64,000 nt of DNA, taken from the NCBI GenBank assembly GCA_031286695.1, contig JAITTY010000004.1, positions 62,001-126,000 on the forward strand, given 5' to 3'. This document shows positions 51,066 to 61,478 of the stretch, in pieces. Made by a program: the position numbers and the translations under genes. Source of the DNA: Sphingobacterium sp. (lineage in GTDB: Bacteria; Bacteroidota; Bacteroidia; Sphingobacteriales; Sphingobacteriaceae). The number at the start of each line of letters is the position of its first letter. The first letter of the stretch is position 1. The notes below the pieces were generated by a model, which was not told the DNA's origin, made no database searches, and saw only the letters and a program-made list of their open reading frames with translations.

Positions 51066-54000
51066 ATGATAAGCAAACAATTGTTGAGCAGGGGCGTGGC
51101 CGTCGTGGTCATGACCAGCGTGACCTCTTTGGTCTGGGCACAATCCTTCACAGGATCGGTTGTTTCGGCTGATTCGGGCTTGCCAATCGGGGGAGCGACT
51201 ATCAAAGTAAAGAATCAGAAGATTTCAGCAAGTAGTGATGAATCGGGCAAGTTTTCACTGACGGCGAGCGCGGGAACTGTATTGACCATTACTTACGTGG
51301 GCTACAAAACGGAGGAAGTTAAAATTACCGGTCCTAATATGGTAATCCGCCTGCAACCACAAGCTTCCGATCTCGAAGAAGTGGTGGTCATTGGCTACGG
51401 TGTACAAAAGAAAAAATTGAATACAGGAGCCAATTTGAAGGTGGAGGGTGAAGAACTGCAGAAACGCAACCAGTTGAACCCACTGCAGTCGCTTCAGGGG
51501 CAAGCACCCGGAGTATCCATTACATCAACTTCGGGTCAACCGGGAGCAGACATGAAAGTTGTCGTCCGCGGATTGGGGACAATCGGCAATTCGGGTCCGC
51601 TATACGTTATTGATGGCGTTCCGGGAGGGGATATTTCGGTCTTGAATGCGGCCGATATTCAATCTATCGACGTACTTAAAGACGCTGCTTCGGCTGCCAT
51701 TTATGGTTCGCAGGCTGCAAATGGGGTTATCTTGGTTACCACCAAAATGGGCGCAGCGGGCAAAAATGTGCTGTCGTTTGATGGCTATACGGGCATTCAG
51801 AACGTTTCGCGTAAAGCGAAATTGCTGAATGCAGATCAGTACAAGCTGATCATGAATGAGCAATCACTGAATTCGGGAGCCGCGGTGATTGATTTTAACA
51901 GCATGGACGGTTTGGCCAACACCAATTGGATGGATTACATGTTCAAGGATAATGCAAAAACAGACAATTACAATGTTGGCCTGACCGGTGGCAATGAAAA
52001 ATCCACCTACGCTTTATCGATGAACTACATTGGTCAGGAAGGAATTGTGGGTGGTAAAGACGTTTCTAACTACGAGCGTTATGGTTTCCGAACCAACTCG
52101 GAACATAAACTCTTTGATAACTTTGTGAAAATAGGGCAGCACCTCAACTTTAACTACATTAAAAATCGAGGCATCAGTGTTGGCAATCAGTACAGCAATA
52201 CGCTGCGTGGTGCTTTTGCCACGTCGCCCTTGTCACCGGTGTATTCGGACAATGGCTTGTACGGAAGTCCTTTCAATGATACCTCCAATTCACCTTGGTA
52301 CAATGGGGACAGCAATCCATATGGGGTGATGATGACCAATTCGAACAACGCCAATGATGGTCAAAAATTACTGGCGGATGTATTTGCGGAAATCGAACCG
52401 ATCAAAGGCTTGAAGGTCCGTTCACTACTGGGGTTCAACTATTATGCTTCGGAATACAGAAGTTATACACCCTTATACCGGTTCTCTATCTACACCTACA
52501 ACCAAGATCATACAACGACCTCACAGAACATGAGTAAGGGGCATACTCTGACCTGGACAAATACAGCTTCCTATGACTTTGATATCCATACGGATCATCG
52601 TTTTTCGGCCATGATCGGTATGGAATCGCTGCGTTATCAGGGAACTTACCTTTCGGGGTCCAACTGGAATCTGCTTTCGCAGTTCAACGATTTTGCTCAT
52701 GCCTATCTGGACAATACCACAGGCCAGGCACACCTGGATGAAAAAGGTAATGTAGTCGAAACGCGTACGGTGTCGGGAAAACCAGAGAACATCACCCGCA
52801 GGGTCTCGTATTTTGGTAGGCTAGGCTACAACTACAAGGAAAAGTACCTGTTGAATGCTACATTGCGTGCAGATGGATCTTCCAAATTTTCACGCAGCAA
52901 CCGCTGGGGATATTTCCCTTCGGTATCGGCAGGCTGGGTAATTTCATCGGAAGAGTTTTTTAAAGAGCATTTAGCGGCTGTAAACTTCTTTAAACTCCGT
53001 GCTTCATGGGGACAAGTGGGTAACCAGGATATCGCTGATTTTCAATATGCGGCACCCATCAGTACCTCAACAGGAATTACATCGTCCAATCCCGGAGCAC
53101 ATTATGTCTTTGGAACGAGCAACAATAATATCGCTGGGGCTTATCCGAGCCGCCTGTCCAATCCGAATCTGACCTGGGAAACTTCTGAACAGACCAATAT
53201 TGGATTTGATGCCAAATTTGCAAACAGCCGTTTGGATGTCGTTGCCGATTTTTATGTCAAAAAGACGAAGAACTGGCTGGTTACAGCGCCTGTTTTGGCG
53301 ACAACCGGAACGTTGCCCCCTTTTATCAATGGCGGTGACGTAAAGAATACAGGTGTGGAGCTGGGGCTAAACTGGGCAGATAAGATTAATGAAGTGAAAT
53401 ATCGTGTTGGGGTAAATGGTGCCTATAACAAAAATAAGGTGGGACAGATACCAACTGAAGATGGTATTATCCACGGACAGACAGCCATGTTGTACGATAA
53501 CTCGGAAGAATTTTACCGCGCCGCAAACGGTCTACCCATTGGCTACTTCTGGGGGTATAAGACGGATGGTCTATTCCAGAATCAAGCGGAGATCGATGCC
53601 TGGAAAACAGCTGGGAAGGGTATCCTTCAGGCCGATGTAAAACCGGGCGATGTGAAATATGTAGACCAGAATAGCGATGGCATTATCAATGCCTCGGATA
53701 AAACAAATCTGGGTGTGGGGATGCCTAATTTCACCTATGGATTTAATATTGGACTGGATTATAAAGGATTTGATTTCTCGGTGAATGCTTACGGTTCCCT
53801 CGGAAACAAAATTGTGCAGTCTTACCGCAATCATGCGAATAAACAAGCAAACTATACCACACGAATATTGGATCGATGGACCGGAGAAGGGACTTCCAGT
53901 ACGATCCCTCGTGTGACGGAAGCCAATGTAAATTGGCAGTTTTCAGACCTTTACATTCAGGATGGAGACTTTCTTCGAATCAGCAATGTGACCTTAGGTT

Positions 54001-54203
54001 ATGATCTATCGAAGCTGATCAAATGGAAGTACGCCAATCAGATCCGCTTTTACGTACAAGGGCAAAATCTGTTCACGTTCACCAAATATGATGGGATGGA
54101 TCCTGAGATCGGTTATGGAACCGATGGTTGGGTATCGGGTATCGACCTTGGCTACTATCCGAGACCAAGGACTGTATTATTTGGCCTAAATGTTAAATTC
54201 TAA
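51066..54203 (+). CDS. SusC/RagA family TonB-linked outer membrane transporter (locus 2)
   Basis: A 1045-residue protein. Signal peptide (V-A-V-V-V-M-T-S-V-T-S-L-V-W-A-Q), CarboxypepD_reg-like domain (G-S-V-V-S-A-D-S-G-L-P-I-G-G-A-T-I), the SusC box L-E-E-V-V-V-I-G-Y-G-V-Q-K-K, plug with L-K-D-A-A-S-A-A-I-Y-G-S-Q-A-A-N-G-V, and barrel ending F-G-L-N-V-K-F. It imports oligosaccharide captured by the SusD partner. It lies 28 bases after GH31 and 12 bases before SusD. It is only distantly similar to the locus 1 SusC, as expected for different substrates. Confidence 0.96.
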   Translation: MISKQLLSRGVAVVVMTSVTSLVWAQSFTGSVVSADSGLPIGGATIKVKNQKISASSDESGKFSLTASAGTVLTITYVGYKTEEVKITGPNMVIRLQPQASDLEEVVVIGYGVQKKKLNTGANLKVEGEELQKRNQLNPLQSLQGQAPGVSITSTSGQPGADMKVVVRGLGTIGNSGPLYVIDGVPGGDISVLNAADIQSIDVLKDAASAAIYGSQAANGVILVTTKMGAAGKNVLSFDGYTGIQNVSRKAKLLNADQYKLIMNEQSLNSGAAVIDFNSMDGLANTNWMDYMFKDNAKTDNYNVGLTGGNEKSTYALSMNYIGQEGIVGGKDVSNYERYGFRTNSEHKLFDNFVKIGQHLNFNYIKNRGISVGNQYSNTLRGAFATSPLSPVYSDNGLYGSPFNDTSNSPWYNGDSNPYGVMMTNSNNANDGQKLLADVFAEIEPIKGLKVRSLLGFNYYASEYRSYTPLYRFSIYTYNQDHTTTSQNMSKGHTLTWTNTASYDFDIHTDHRFSAMIGMESLRYQGTYLSGSNWNLLSQFNDFAHAYLDNTTGQAHLDEKGNVVETRTVSGKPENITRRVSYFGRLGYNYKEKYLLNATLRADGSSKFSRSNRWGYFPSVSAGWVISSEEFFKEHLAAVNFFKLRASWGQVGNQDIADFQYAAPISTSTGITSSNPGAHYVFGTSNNNIAGAYPSRLSNPNLTWETSEQTNIGFDAKFANSRLDVVADFYVKKTKNWLVTAPVLATTGTLPPFINGGDVKNTGVELGLNWADKINEVKYRVGVNGAYNKNKVGQIPTEDGIIHGQTAMLYDNSEEFYRAANGLPIGYFWGYKTDGLFQNQAEIDAWKTAGKGILQADVKPGDVKYVDQNSDGIINASDKTNLGVGMPNFTYGFNIGLDYKGFDFSVNAYGSLGNKIVQSYRNHANKQANYTTRILDRWTGEGTSSTIPRVTEANVNWQFSDLYIQDGDFLRISNVTLGYDLSKLIKWKYANQIRFYVQGQNLFTFTKYDGMDPEIGYGTDGWVSGIDLGYYPRPRTVLFGLNVKF

Positions 54204-54215
54204 ACACAAGAAATC

Positions 54216-55844
54216 ATGAAAAAAACGAGCTATATCTATCATTCCATGTTATTTGGGTCCTTAATCTTAGGATCATGTTCATCTAGTTTTTTGGATGTCG
54301 AACCGATGACAAGCGTTTTGGAAAGCAATTTTTATAAAACGGTAGCCGATGCTGACATGGCTTTGGTCGGTTGTTATGATGGTTATCAACGGACAACCTC
54401 CAATGGGAGCCAGTCATTCTATCTAACAGCTGAGGTGGCCGCTGACAATTGTTTTGGTGGAACAGGTACAACAGACGGTCGCTCATTTCAGGCAATAGAC
54501 CGCTTTGATATTGCGCAATCGCAATCGGACAATAATATTTTTGATGGTACCTGGTCAGATTACTATGCAGGAATTTTTCGCTGTAATACGCTATTGGGAA
54601 AATTAGACGGTACTGATTTTTCGGGCAATACAACGGCGCGGGCACGTATTGAAGGGGAAACGAAATTCCTACGGGCCACCATGTACTTTGATCTTGTCCG
54701 TCTATTTGAAAACATACCTTTGCTAACGAGCCCGACCAATGAGAATACCCCGCAGTCGGATCCCAAAGCGATTTATCAGCTGATTGTTTCGGATCTTAAA
54801 TTTGCGGCTTCCAATATCCCAGCCACAGCTTACCCCAAGTCAGCTGCGGCAACCAATGATGGTCGGGCAACTCCATTTGCAGCTAAAGCGCTACTTGCCC
54901 GTGTGTATCTATTTTATTCTGGTTATTATGGAAGCGAAGATATCGGCGTCTCCAAAGCCGAAGCGCTGGCTGGACTGGAGGAGGTCATTAGCAGTGGCCA
55001 GTTTGCGCTGGTGGCTGATTTCAAGAATCTGTGGCCGGCTGCGAGTTATATCCCGAATGTAAGCAACAATACACTAGATATCTCCAAATATGCCGGTAAG
55101 GGAAATGCTGAAGTGGTGTTTGCACAGAAATTCAACAATACATCGAATTACAACGGTTATGTTGATGGCAACCGTTGGGTAGTCTTTCTTGGCTTACGTG
55201 GTAAAAATTGGTCGCCTTATGGCCAGGGATGGGGTGCGTGTACAGTAAGCAAAAAATTCTTCAATGAGTTTGACAATACGGATACGCGTAAGACTGCTTC
55301 AATTATTGATATCGATGGCGAGAAGATCACGGGATTTGATCTGAAAGATCAGCGCGAGTATACAGGTTATACCATAAAAAAATACGCCCCCACGGCATTG
55401 CCGGATGGTACCACTAATACAGGCGGAGATAAGGATATGCAACTGTCCCAAGATCAGGATTACTTTGTCATCCGCTACGCTGATGTCTTGCTGATGGCGG
55501 CAGAACTCGGTTCGGCAAATGCACAGAAATACTTTGACGAGGTACGGAAAAGAGCGTATAAGACCAATTTTGTGTCGTTAGCAGCCTCAAAAAACAATAT
55601 TCTGAAGGAAAGAAAATTTGAATTTGCGTTTGAAGGTATTCGCTATTGGGATGTATTGCGGCAGGGGCTAAATAATGCGGCCGCTACACTGGAAACAACG
55701 GAAGATGTGCTTAGCGGTTCGGTACCGGAGAAGGTTACTGTGACTAAAGAGCGTTTTCTGACAACGAAAGGATTTATGCAGATTCCAAACAAGCAGATTA
55801 CTCTATCCAATGGCGTACTGAAACAAAATGCCGGCTGGAATTAG
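54216..55844 (+). CDS. SusD/RagB family glycan-binding lipoprotein (locus 2)
   Basis: A 542-residue lipoprotein with lipobox L-I-L-G-S-C-S-S, then the usual F-L-D-V-E-P. Standard SusD length and layout: F-D-G-T-W-S-D-Y-Y-A-G-I-F-R-C-N-T-L-L, E-T-K-F-L-R-A-T-M-Y-F-D-L-V-R-L-F-E-N-I-P-L-L, R-Y-A-D-V-L-L-M-A-A-E, then K-E-R-K-F-E-F-A-F-E-G-I-R-Y-W-D-V-L-R. Surface lid of the SusC pore, 12 bases downstream of it. No unusual features. Confidence 0.96.
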   Translation: MKKTSYIYHSMLFGSLILGSCSSSFLDVEPMTSVLESNFYKTVADADMALVGCYDGYQRTTSNGSQSFYLTAEVAADNCFGGTGTTDGRSFQAIDRFDIAQSQSDNNIFDGTWSDYYAGIFRCNTLLGKLDGTDFSGNTTARARIEGETKFLRATMYFDLVRLFENIPLLTSPTNENTPQSDPKAIYQLIVSDLKFAASNIPATAYPKSAAATNDGRATPFAAKALLARVYLFYSGYYGSEDIGVSKAEALAGLEEVISSGQFALVADFKNLWPAASYIPNVSNNTLDISKYAGKGNAEVVFAQKFNNTSNYNGYVDGNRWVVFLGLRGKNWSPYGQGWGACTVSKKFFNEFDNTDTRKTASIIDIDGEKITGFDLKDQREYTGYTIKKYAPTALPDGTTNTGGDKDMQLSQDQDYFVIRYADVLLMAAELGSANAQKYFDEVRKRAYKTNFVSLAASKNNILKERKFEFAFEGIRYWDVLRQGLNNAAATLETTEDVLSGSVPEKVTVTKERFLTTKGFMQIPNKQITLSNGVLKQNAGWN

Positions 55845-55893
55845 ACACAAGCGCAGTAGCACTTGCTATCCATTGAATTATAACTAGACAAAA

Positions 55894-56829
55894 ATGAAAA
55901 AGATATTCACATATGCCATCTGCTTCTTTGTAGCGATGGTACTCTTTGGAGCCTGTTCTCCAGAGAATTATACACTGGGGGACATCGATGTTACATCGGC
56001 ACAGTTGGAGAAGGGAAAAGCTTTTACCATTGAACATGACGCCAATAATCCCAATATAGTGTATTTGACCAGCTTGATGGATGCCAAATACACCGCATTA
56101 TGGGAGCATCCGCAGGGACGGAGCCAGGAAAAAAAGGTGACCTTGAAAATGCCTTTCCCTGGTGAGTACACGGTCAAATTTGGTGTCGAGACCCGTGGTG
56201 GAATTGTCTATGGTGAGCCTGTGACATTTAAAATCGATCAGATGTATGCTGATTTTATTAGCGACGAAACCTGGACCTTATTGTCAGGCGGAGCAGGGGA
56301 AGAGAAAACCTGGTACCTCGATCTAGACGCTGAGGGTACCTCCCGTTACTTTAAAGGTCCGCTTTATTTTTACGGCACCGGTGACTGGTGGGGAAGCATC
56401 AACAAAACCGCTGCGCCTTTAAACAGCGATAGCTGGAGCTGGGAACCCGATTGGAAAGACAATAGCTGGCTTATGCCTGCAGGCGATTATGGGAGTATGA
56501 CCTTTGACCTGAAAGGTGGTGCAAACATTAACGTGAATCACGCCATGTTGGGCAAAGTCCAGAAAGGGACTTTTAATATCGATACCGAAAAGAAAACCAT
56601 CCGCATGACGGGGGCTTCGCCTTTACATGGAAAACCACAAGATGGGATCGTCGTTGACTGGGGCGATGTCCGTATTATGTCGTTGACCGAGAATACCATG
56701 CAATTAGCAGTATTGCGAGATCCCGTGCTTTCGAACGACGGAGCGGCCATGCTGACCTTTAATTTTATCAGCAAGGCCTACAAGGAGAGTTTGACTGAAG
56801 ATTCACCGGCTGCCAAAAAGACCCCATAA
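55894..56829 (+). CDS. Surface glycan-binding lipoprotein (locus 2)
   Basis: A 311-residue lipoprotein (lipobox L-F-G-A-C-S at residues 17-22). The first domain (residues about 28-110) resembles an Ig/PKD-like fold (W-E-H-P-Q-G-R-S-Q-E-K-K-V-T, P-G-E-Y-T-V-K-F-G-V-E-T-R-G-G). A second, tryptophan-rich beta-domain (G-T-G-D-W-W-G-S-I-N-K, D-S-W-S-W-E-P-D-W-K-D-N-S-W) would present aromatic residues to glycan. It sits where SusE or SGBP genes usually lie, after SusD and 4 bases before GH2. Binding is inferred from position and composition, not from a recognised family. Confidence 0.7.
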   Translation: MKKIFTYAICFFVAMVLFGACSPENYTLGDIDVTSAQLEKGKAFTIEHDANNPNIVYLTSLMDAKYTALWEHPQGRSQEKKVTLKMPFPGEYTVKFGVETRGGIVYGEPVTFKIDQMYADFISDETWTLLSGGAGEEKTWYLDLDAEGTSRYFKGPLYFYGTGDWWGSINKTAAPLNSDSWSWEPDWKDNSWLMPAGDYGSMTFDLKGGANINVNHAMLGKVQKGTFNIDTEKKTIRMTGASPLHGKPQDGIVVDWGDVRIMSLTENTMQLAVLRDPVLSNDGAAMLTFNFISKAYKESLTEDSPAAKKTP

Positions 56830-56833
56830 ATGT

Positions 56834-59278
56834 ATGCCGAAGCAACTATTTGATACAGGGTATAGCCGAATAATAGGTATACTGTTCTTGCTATTGGTGA
56901 CCGCGAGCTCCTTAAGCGGGCAATCCAGGAAGGTTATTGATTTTAATAAAGGCTGGTGGTTTAAACTGGACAGCAACCAGCAATACAGTGATGGACGAAA
57001 AGGAGAAGGCTGGCGACAGCTCGATCTGCCGCATGACTGGAGCATCGAAATGCCATTTAGAGAAAACAGCCCCGCAGGGAGTGGGGCTGCTTACCTCGAT
57101 GGTGGCGTAGGCTGGTATCAAAAAACGTTTAAGCTGGCGAAGGCCGAGCGGGGGCAGCGGATATTTGTCGCATTTGAAGGTGTATACGAAAACAGCGAAG
57201 TCTGGATCAATGGGCATTTCTTAGGGAAAAGACCTAATGGTTATATCGGATTCGAATATGAGCTGTCACATGATCTATACTGGGATGGTAGGGACAATCT
57301 GCTGTCCGTCAAAGTAAATAACAAGAATCAACCCAACTCGCGTTTCTATTCCGGTTCGGGGATCTATCGGGATGTTAAATTAATCAGCCGAAATCCAATC
57401 AGCATAGGCACCAGCAGTATCTTCATAAAAACTAGGCAGCTCACCGACAAACGTGCAGCAGTAGACCTGTCGCTGGCAATTGAGCAGAGCCGTAAAGAGT
57501 CAAAAAAGATGACGCTGCTGACAGAGGTCCTTTCGGCTCAAGGTGCTGTTGTCGCAAGCAAACGTACTACTTTGAACGCTGTCAAAGCAGGTCTACATCC
57601 CATCGCACAGCAGATCGTTATCGAAAATCCCGTCTTATGGGATATTGAAAGTCCCTATCAATATACAGCAAAAATGCAGCTCATTGTGGATGGTCAGGTG
57701 CTGGATGAACAGCATACCAAATTTGGCTTACGCAATTTTAGCTTCGATCAGCAGCAGGGCTTTATACTGAATGGAAGACAGCTTAAAATCCGGGGGGTCT
57801 GTTTACATAGTGATCTCGGCGCACTAGGCATGGCATTTAATCGGTCTGCAGCATTACGTCAGCTCCGCATGATGAAAGCAATGGGGGTGAATGGGATACG
57901 GACATCACACAATCCTGCGGCCCCAGCGTTTTTGGACCTTTGCGACAGCCTGGGTTTTGTCGTGATGAGCGAAACATTCGATGTCTGGAAAGGCCATAAA
58001 AATCCCTATGACTATCATTTATACTGGGATCAATGGTACAAGCGGGACTTTGTTGATCATGTCAAAAGGGACCGAAATCATCCGTCGCTGTTTATCTGGT
58101 GCCTGGGTAATGAAGCGCAGGAGCAATGGCATTCCAAAGCTGATGGTACAGCCATTCCGATCGCGCTGGCAGCAATCGTCGATAGTCTAGATGGCACACG
58201 TCCGACCACCATTGCTAATAATGAGCTTTCCAAAGCCAATCCCGTACTGATGAGTGACGCGGTGGATTTAGTTGGCTATAACTACAATCATAAAAAATGG
58301 GCAAGCTTCCCACAGGATCATCCCGGAAAGAAATTTATCGTAACCGAAAGCACCTCGGCATTGGAAAGCCGTGGGAAATATGATTTGGTTCCTTACGATT
58401 CCATTCGCATGTGGCCCGAAAGATGGGATATTCCTTTTGATGGGGGCAACAAGGACAGGAGCATATCGGCTTACGACAATGTATTCACGCCTTGGGGATC
58501 AAACCATCAGACGAGCTTGCGGTTAATGGAAAAATACAGCCATATTGCAGGTATGTATGTGTGGACGGGTTTTGATTATCTTGGCGAGCCCACGCCATAC
58601 ACTTGGCCGGCGCGAAGTTCGTACTTTGGCATTGTGGATCTAGCCGGATTTCCGAAGGATGTCTACTATCTGTATCAAAGTGTATGGACAGAAAAACCGG
58701 TCTTGCATGTATTGCCTCATTGGAATTGGAAGCAGGGTGACCAGGTAGACGTCGTGGTCTATTTTAATCAAGCTGACCGGGTGGAGCTTTATCTGAACGG
58801 TAGAAAAATAGGAGAACAGTCCAAAGACCCAGACCGGTACGACCTTGTGTTTAAAGGCGTGCAATTTGAACCTGGGAAGATTGAGACAATTTCGTATCAA
58901 GGAACGAAGAAGGTGCTGAGTAAAACAATCCATACGGCATCGAAAGCGCACCGCATACAATTGTCATCAGAAAATGCCACTTTCGATACAGCAAACAGAG
59001 AACTTTGCTTTGTACATGCTTATGTGGTGGACGAGTTTGGTACAATCGTCCCGGATGCCGCTGATAGAATCGAATTTGAGGTGGAGGGAAATGGTGCTAG
59101 AATTGTGGCGACAGACAATGGCAATACGACGGATCTGACCAGTTTTCAATCGGCGTCGCGTCACGCATTTCACGGCAAAGCATTGGTGATCGTCAAAAGT
59201 GAAAATAAAGGGTCAATTGTCGTTAGAGCAAATAGTAAGGGACTTATTTCAGGAAAAGTGCAAATTAATGCGAAGTAG
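56834..59278 (+). CDS. Secreted GH2 family beta-galactosidase-like hydrolase
   Basis: An 814-residue protein with an N-terminal signal-like helix (I-I-G-I-L-F-L-L-L-V-T-A-S-S-L-S-G). GH2 three-domain start (L-D-L-P-H-D-W-S-I-E; W-Y-Q-K-T-F-K; G-V-Y-E-N-S-E-V-W-I-N-G), then the TIM barrel with N-G-I-R-T-S-H-N-P, acid/base E427 in C-L-G-N-E-A-Q-E and nucleophile E505 in F-I-V-T-E-S. A C-terminal DUF4982-like region and beta-domain follow. GH2 covers beta-galactosidase, beta-mannosidase and beta-glucuronidase; the H-D-W-S and N-E-A context suits the Bacteroidota beta-galactosidase group. Last gene of the operon, 4 bases after the lipoprotein. Confidence 0.92.
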   Translation: MPKQLFDTGYSRIIGILFLLLVTASSLSGQSRKVIDFNKGWWFKLDSNQQYSDGRKGEGWRQLDLPHDWSIEMPFRENSPAGSGAAYLDGGVGWYQKTFKLAKAERGQRIFVAFEGVYENSEVWINGHFLGKRPNGYIGFEYELSHDLYWDGRDNLLSVKVNNKNQPNSRFYSGSGIYRDVKLISRNPISIGTSSIFIKTRQLTDKRAAVDLSLAIEQSRKESKKMTLLTEVLSAQGAVVASKRTTLNAVKAGLHPIAQQIVIENPVLWDIESPYQYTAKMQLIVDGQVLDEQHTKFGLRNFSFDQQQGFILNGRQLKIRGVCLHSDLGALGMAFNRSAALRQLRMMKAMGVNGIRTSHNPAAPAFLDLCDSLGFVVMSETFDVWKGHKNPYDYHLYWDQWYKRDFVDHVKRDRNHPSLFIWCLGNEAQEQWHSKADGTAIPIALAAIVDSLDGTRPTTIANNELSKANPVLMSDAVDLVGYNYNHKKWASFPQDHPGKKFIVTESTSALESRGKYDLVPYDSIRMWPERWDIPFDGGNKDRSISAYDNVFTPWGSNHQTSLRLMEKYSHIAGMYVWTGFDYLGEPTPYTWPARSSYFGIVDLAGFPKDVYYLYQSVWTEKPVLHVLPHWNWKQGDQVDVVVYFNQADRVELYLNGRKIGEQSKDPDRYDLVFKGVQFEPGKIETISYQGTKKVLSKTIHTASKAHRIQLSSENATFDTANRELCFVHAYVVDEFGTIVPDAADRIEFEVEGNGARIVATDNGNTTDLTSFQSASRHAFHGKALVIVKSENKGSIVVRANSKGLISGKVQINAK

Positions 59279-59308
59279 GGAGTCTGGTACTGCTTTCCTC
59301 CGAAAACA

Positions 59309-59344
59309 AAAAAATACTGTCTGAGAAATCAGACAGTATTTTTT
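59309..59344. terminator. Perfect 16-bp bidirectional terminator
   Basis: AAAAAATACTGTCTGA pairs with TCAGACAGTATTTTTT around a GAAA tetraloop, giving a T run on either strand. It separates the convergent GH2 and TlpA-like genes. Confidence 0.93.
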
Positions 59345-59403
59345 CTTCTATTATCTCGAAAATTGGTTCTGTTCTAGGACTATATTGAAAGATAGTATTC
59401 AAT

Positions 59404-59952
59404 TTAATTGTTAACCACATTTACTTGTTTTAGCTGATATTTAAGTTTTTCTCCAGAACTCGGTCTTATTGCATCATTAGTAATCAGTGTTCCTTGTTTA
59501 TCGACGATTGCATAAATAGGTATGCCTCTAAATTGCTTTTTGCTGTCGAATAAAAATAGGTTTTCTAAATCCGTTGCAAATTGATTCGGTTTTCCGTCCG
59601 GTGCCTGATATGTTACAAAATATCCTGTGGCGTTCTCGGTTTTTAGTACTTCTAGAGCTTTATCCGTCTCTCCAAAATTGTCGATACTAATATAGAGTTT
59701 GACTATATCTTCGTTCGTAAAAAACTCATCAAGTCCTTTAGAACTTTTCAGTTCCTGAATACACGGTTTGCACCACGAAGCCATAAAATCAATATAAATA
59801 ACCTTCCCTTTAAATTGCTTAATCAAATCATTAAACGATAAGGGATGTTTTAAAATGGTGAGCACATCTTTAGGTTTCGATAAATCTGTCTGTCCATGTA
59901 GCTTTCCTAGAATTAACGGGAAGAAAAATAAGGAAGTTAAATATTTTTTCAT
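59404..59952 (-). CDS. TlpA-like thioredoxin-fold protein
   Basis: A 182-residue exported protein (M-K-K-Y-L-T-S-L-F-F-F-P-L-I-L-G-K-L-H-G). The redox motif W-C-K-P-C (C61, C64) follows V-I-Y-I-D-F-M-A-S, as in TlpA/ResA disulfide reductases. A later R-G-I-P-I-Y-A-I-V-D holds the cis-proline. The usual thioredoxin 30-residue N-terminal extension is short here. It acts in the periplasm on disulfides of partner proteins; the specific partner is unknown. Single gene, convergent with GH2. Confidence 0.85.
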   Translation of the reverse strand: MKKYLTSLFFFPLILGKLHGQTDLSKPKDVLTILKHPLSFNDLIKQFKGKVIYIDFMASWCKPCIQELKSSKGLDEFFTNEDIVKLYISIDNFGETDKALEVLKTENATGYFVTYQAPDGKPNQFATDLENLFLFDSKKQFRGIPIYAIVDKQGTLITNDAIRPSSGEKLKYQLKQVNVVNN

Positions 59953-60316
59953 TGATTATCTTTTGTACATAAAAGTAACCAACAAATGCAGCGTTTTTAG
60001 ATTCGTTTAAGTTAAAAGTAGTTAAAATTGTATTCTATATTCTAATATTACGGGTATAGTTCAAATTGATACACTTTTGTTCCATAATTGACTTGAAAAA
60101 GGGAAGAGTGCTGAGAATTGATCATTGGCGACCGTTGGCAAAATAATAAAACCGAGTCAAATGATTGTATATATTAGAGAACTTTCCAATATTTATAGAA
60201 AATAACGAAACAGGATACTAAATCCACGACGGACTTAGATCAGTTGGATTTTAACAAAAATGAACGTATCACCACTACGTGATTTCGAGGCCAGTCATTC
60301 CCTTAATTTTTGAGTA
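59953..60316. other. Gene-free AT-rich intergenic stretch
   Basis: Divergent gap between the TlpA-like gene and a lipoprotein gene. It contains a 17-codon ORF (60260-60313) without other support and no strong promoter match. I see nothing else here. Confidence 0.5.
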
Positions 60317-61174
60317 ATGGTATCATTGAATATAAATAAAGTACTTATAGTAATATCTGTATTGACTATTTTGACCACTTTGGGATGTGTTTCTGAAGTT
60401 CAGAAAAAACCGTCAACTTTTAAAACCTTACAAAAGGTTCCTGAAAGTGGAACCTATTTTAGAAATTCGGATACTTCGTCTTTATTTGCTGTCATTCAGG
60501 GTATGAATTCAATTCATCTTTATAAGATAGATTTTAGGGACAGTGTCTATATAGGTAAATTCTTTGGCGAAAAAAGTAATGACTCCATTTTTATGGATTG
60601 GAGGGATTATCAGAAATATCCTTATAATTCGAAAATAGGTTATATTGGAGGACAACCTTATCCAATGTGGACTATTGCTAGAAAAAATAAGGAAAATCCC
60701 AAAAATGATATTAAAGGATATTTTTCAATAGATGAAATGGTAAACGATCCGCTATTGGGACAAAAACTTGAGCGAATTTCCAATGAAACTTTTTCAAGGG
60801 TTTTGCTTTCCTACTTAGAAAAGACAATATTTAACTTTAGAAAAAATATTATGATTTTTGATTCTAAAAATCTAAATGGTCGGAAATATGACTGTAATAT
60901 AAATATTGATCATAGAGATTTAAATTACCAATTTGACAATCCCTATGGAACAATTAATTTGTTTTATAATCTTACAATTTCTACAAATGGTGAAATAGTA
61001 GAGTCCGGTATTGATCATTTGAAAAATGCGAATCAAAAAATTGAGCTAATAAAAGAAGTTGCACATAATTTAATTGGTAAAAAAGCACAAATTTATACAA
61101 TATTAAATCTTCCCGTTTCCACATGCATCCCATGTGCAGTGACGATACGATTTACTGTACTCGCTGTTAAATAG
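60317..61174 (+). CDS. Lipoprotein of unknown function
   Basis: A 285-residue lipoprotein (lipobox T-L-G-C near residue 24). The mature part is polar, with [18 protein letters not shown] and a C-terminal stretch [14 protein letters not shown] containing C-x-x-C. No family recognised. Base composition is more AT-rich than the polysaccharide loci, similar to the following island. It is the last intact gene before the tRNA fragment. Confidence 0.6.
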   Translation: MVSLNINKVLIVISVLTILTTLGCVSEVQKKPSTFKTLQKVPESGTYFRNSDTSSLFAVIQGMNSIHLYKIDFRDSVYIGKFFGEKSNDSIFMDWRDYQKYPYNSKIGYIGGQPYPMWTIARKNKENPKNDIKGYFSIDEMVNDPLLGQKLERISNETFSRVLLSYLEKTIFNFRKNIMIFDSKNLNGRKYDCNINIDHRDLNYQFDNPYGTINLFYNLTISTNGEIVESGIDHLKNANQKIELIKEVAHNLIGKKAQIYTILNLPVSTCIPCAVTIRFTVLAVK

Positions 61175-61440
61175 CTGGTTGTTGAAGCTCTTCTAGTATT
61201 TTCCAGCATTGGTATAGTCCTCTGGGAAGATGGAAGCAACCTTTCCATTTTCCACCTTTTAAAGAAAGGAGGGGCCCACCTGTGCGTTTGAGGTATCCAT
61301 ACCATTCGGGATATTCAGGGTCCTTAAAATGTGCCCATGGACCGCACGTGAAAGCCATGCTGGATTCTGGTCGATCTGATTGTAAAGCGTGGAAAATAGC
61401 CATACCTGCTGTTTTTGGTGCTACCTTAGGCAATGAACAA

Positions 61441-61474
61441 AAAAAAGCTTTCTGATTTCTCAAAAAGCTTTTTT
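61441..61474. terminator. Perfect 11-bp terminator-like hairpin next to the tRNA fragment
   Basis: AAAAAAGCTTT and AAAGCTTTTTT are exact complements around a 12-base loop. In the orientation of the tRNA-Ser fragment (minus strand) it lies 5 bases beyond the CCA, where a native tRNA terminator is expected. Confidence 0.75.
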
Positions 61475-61478
61475 GTCT

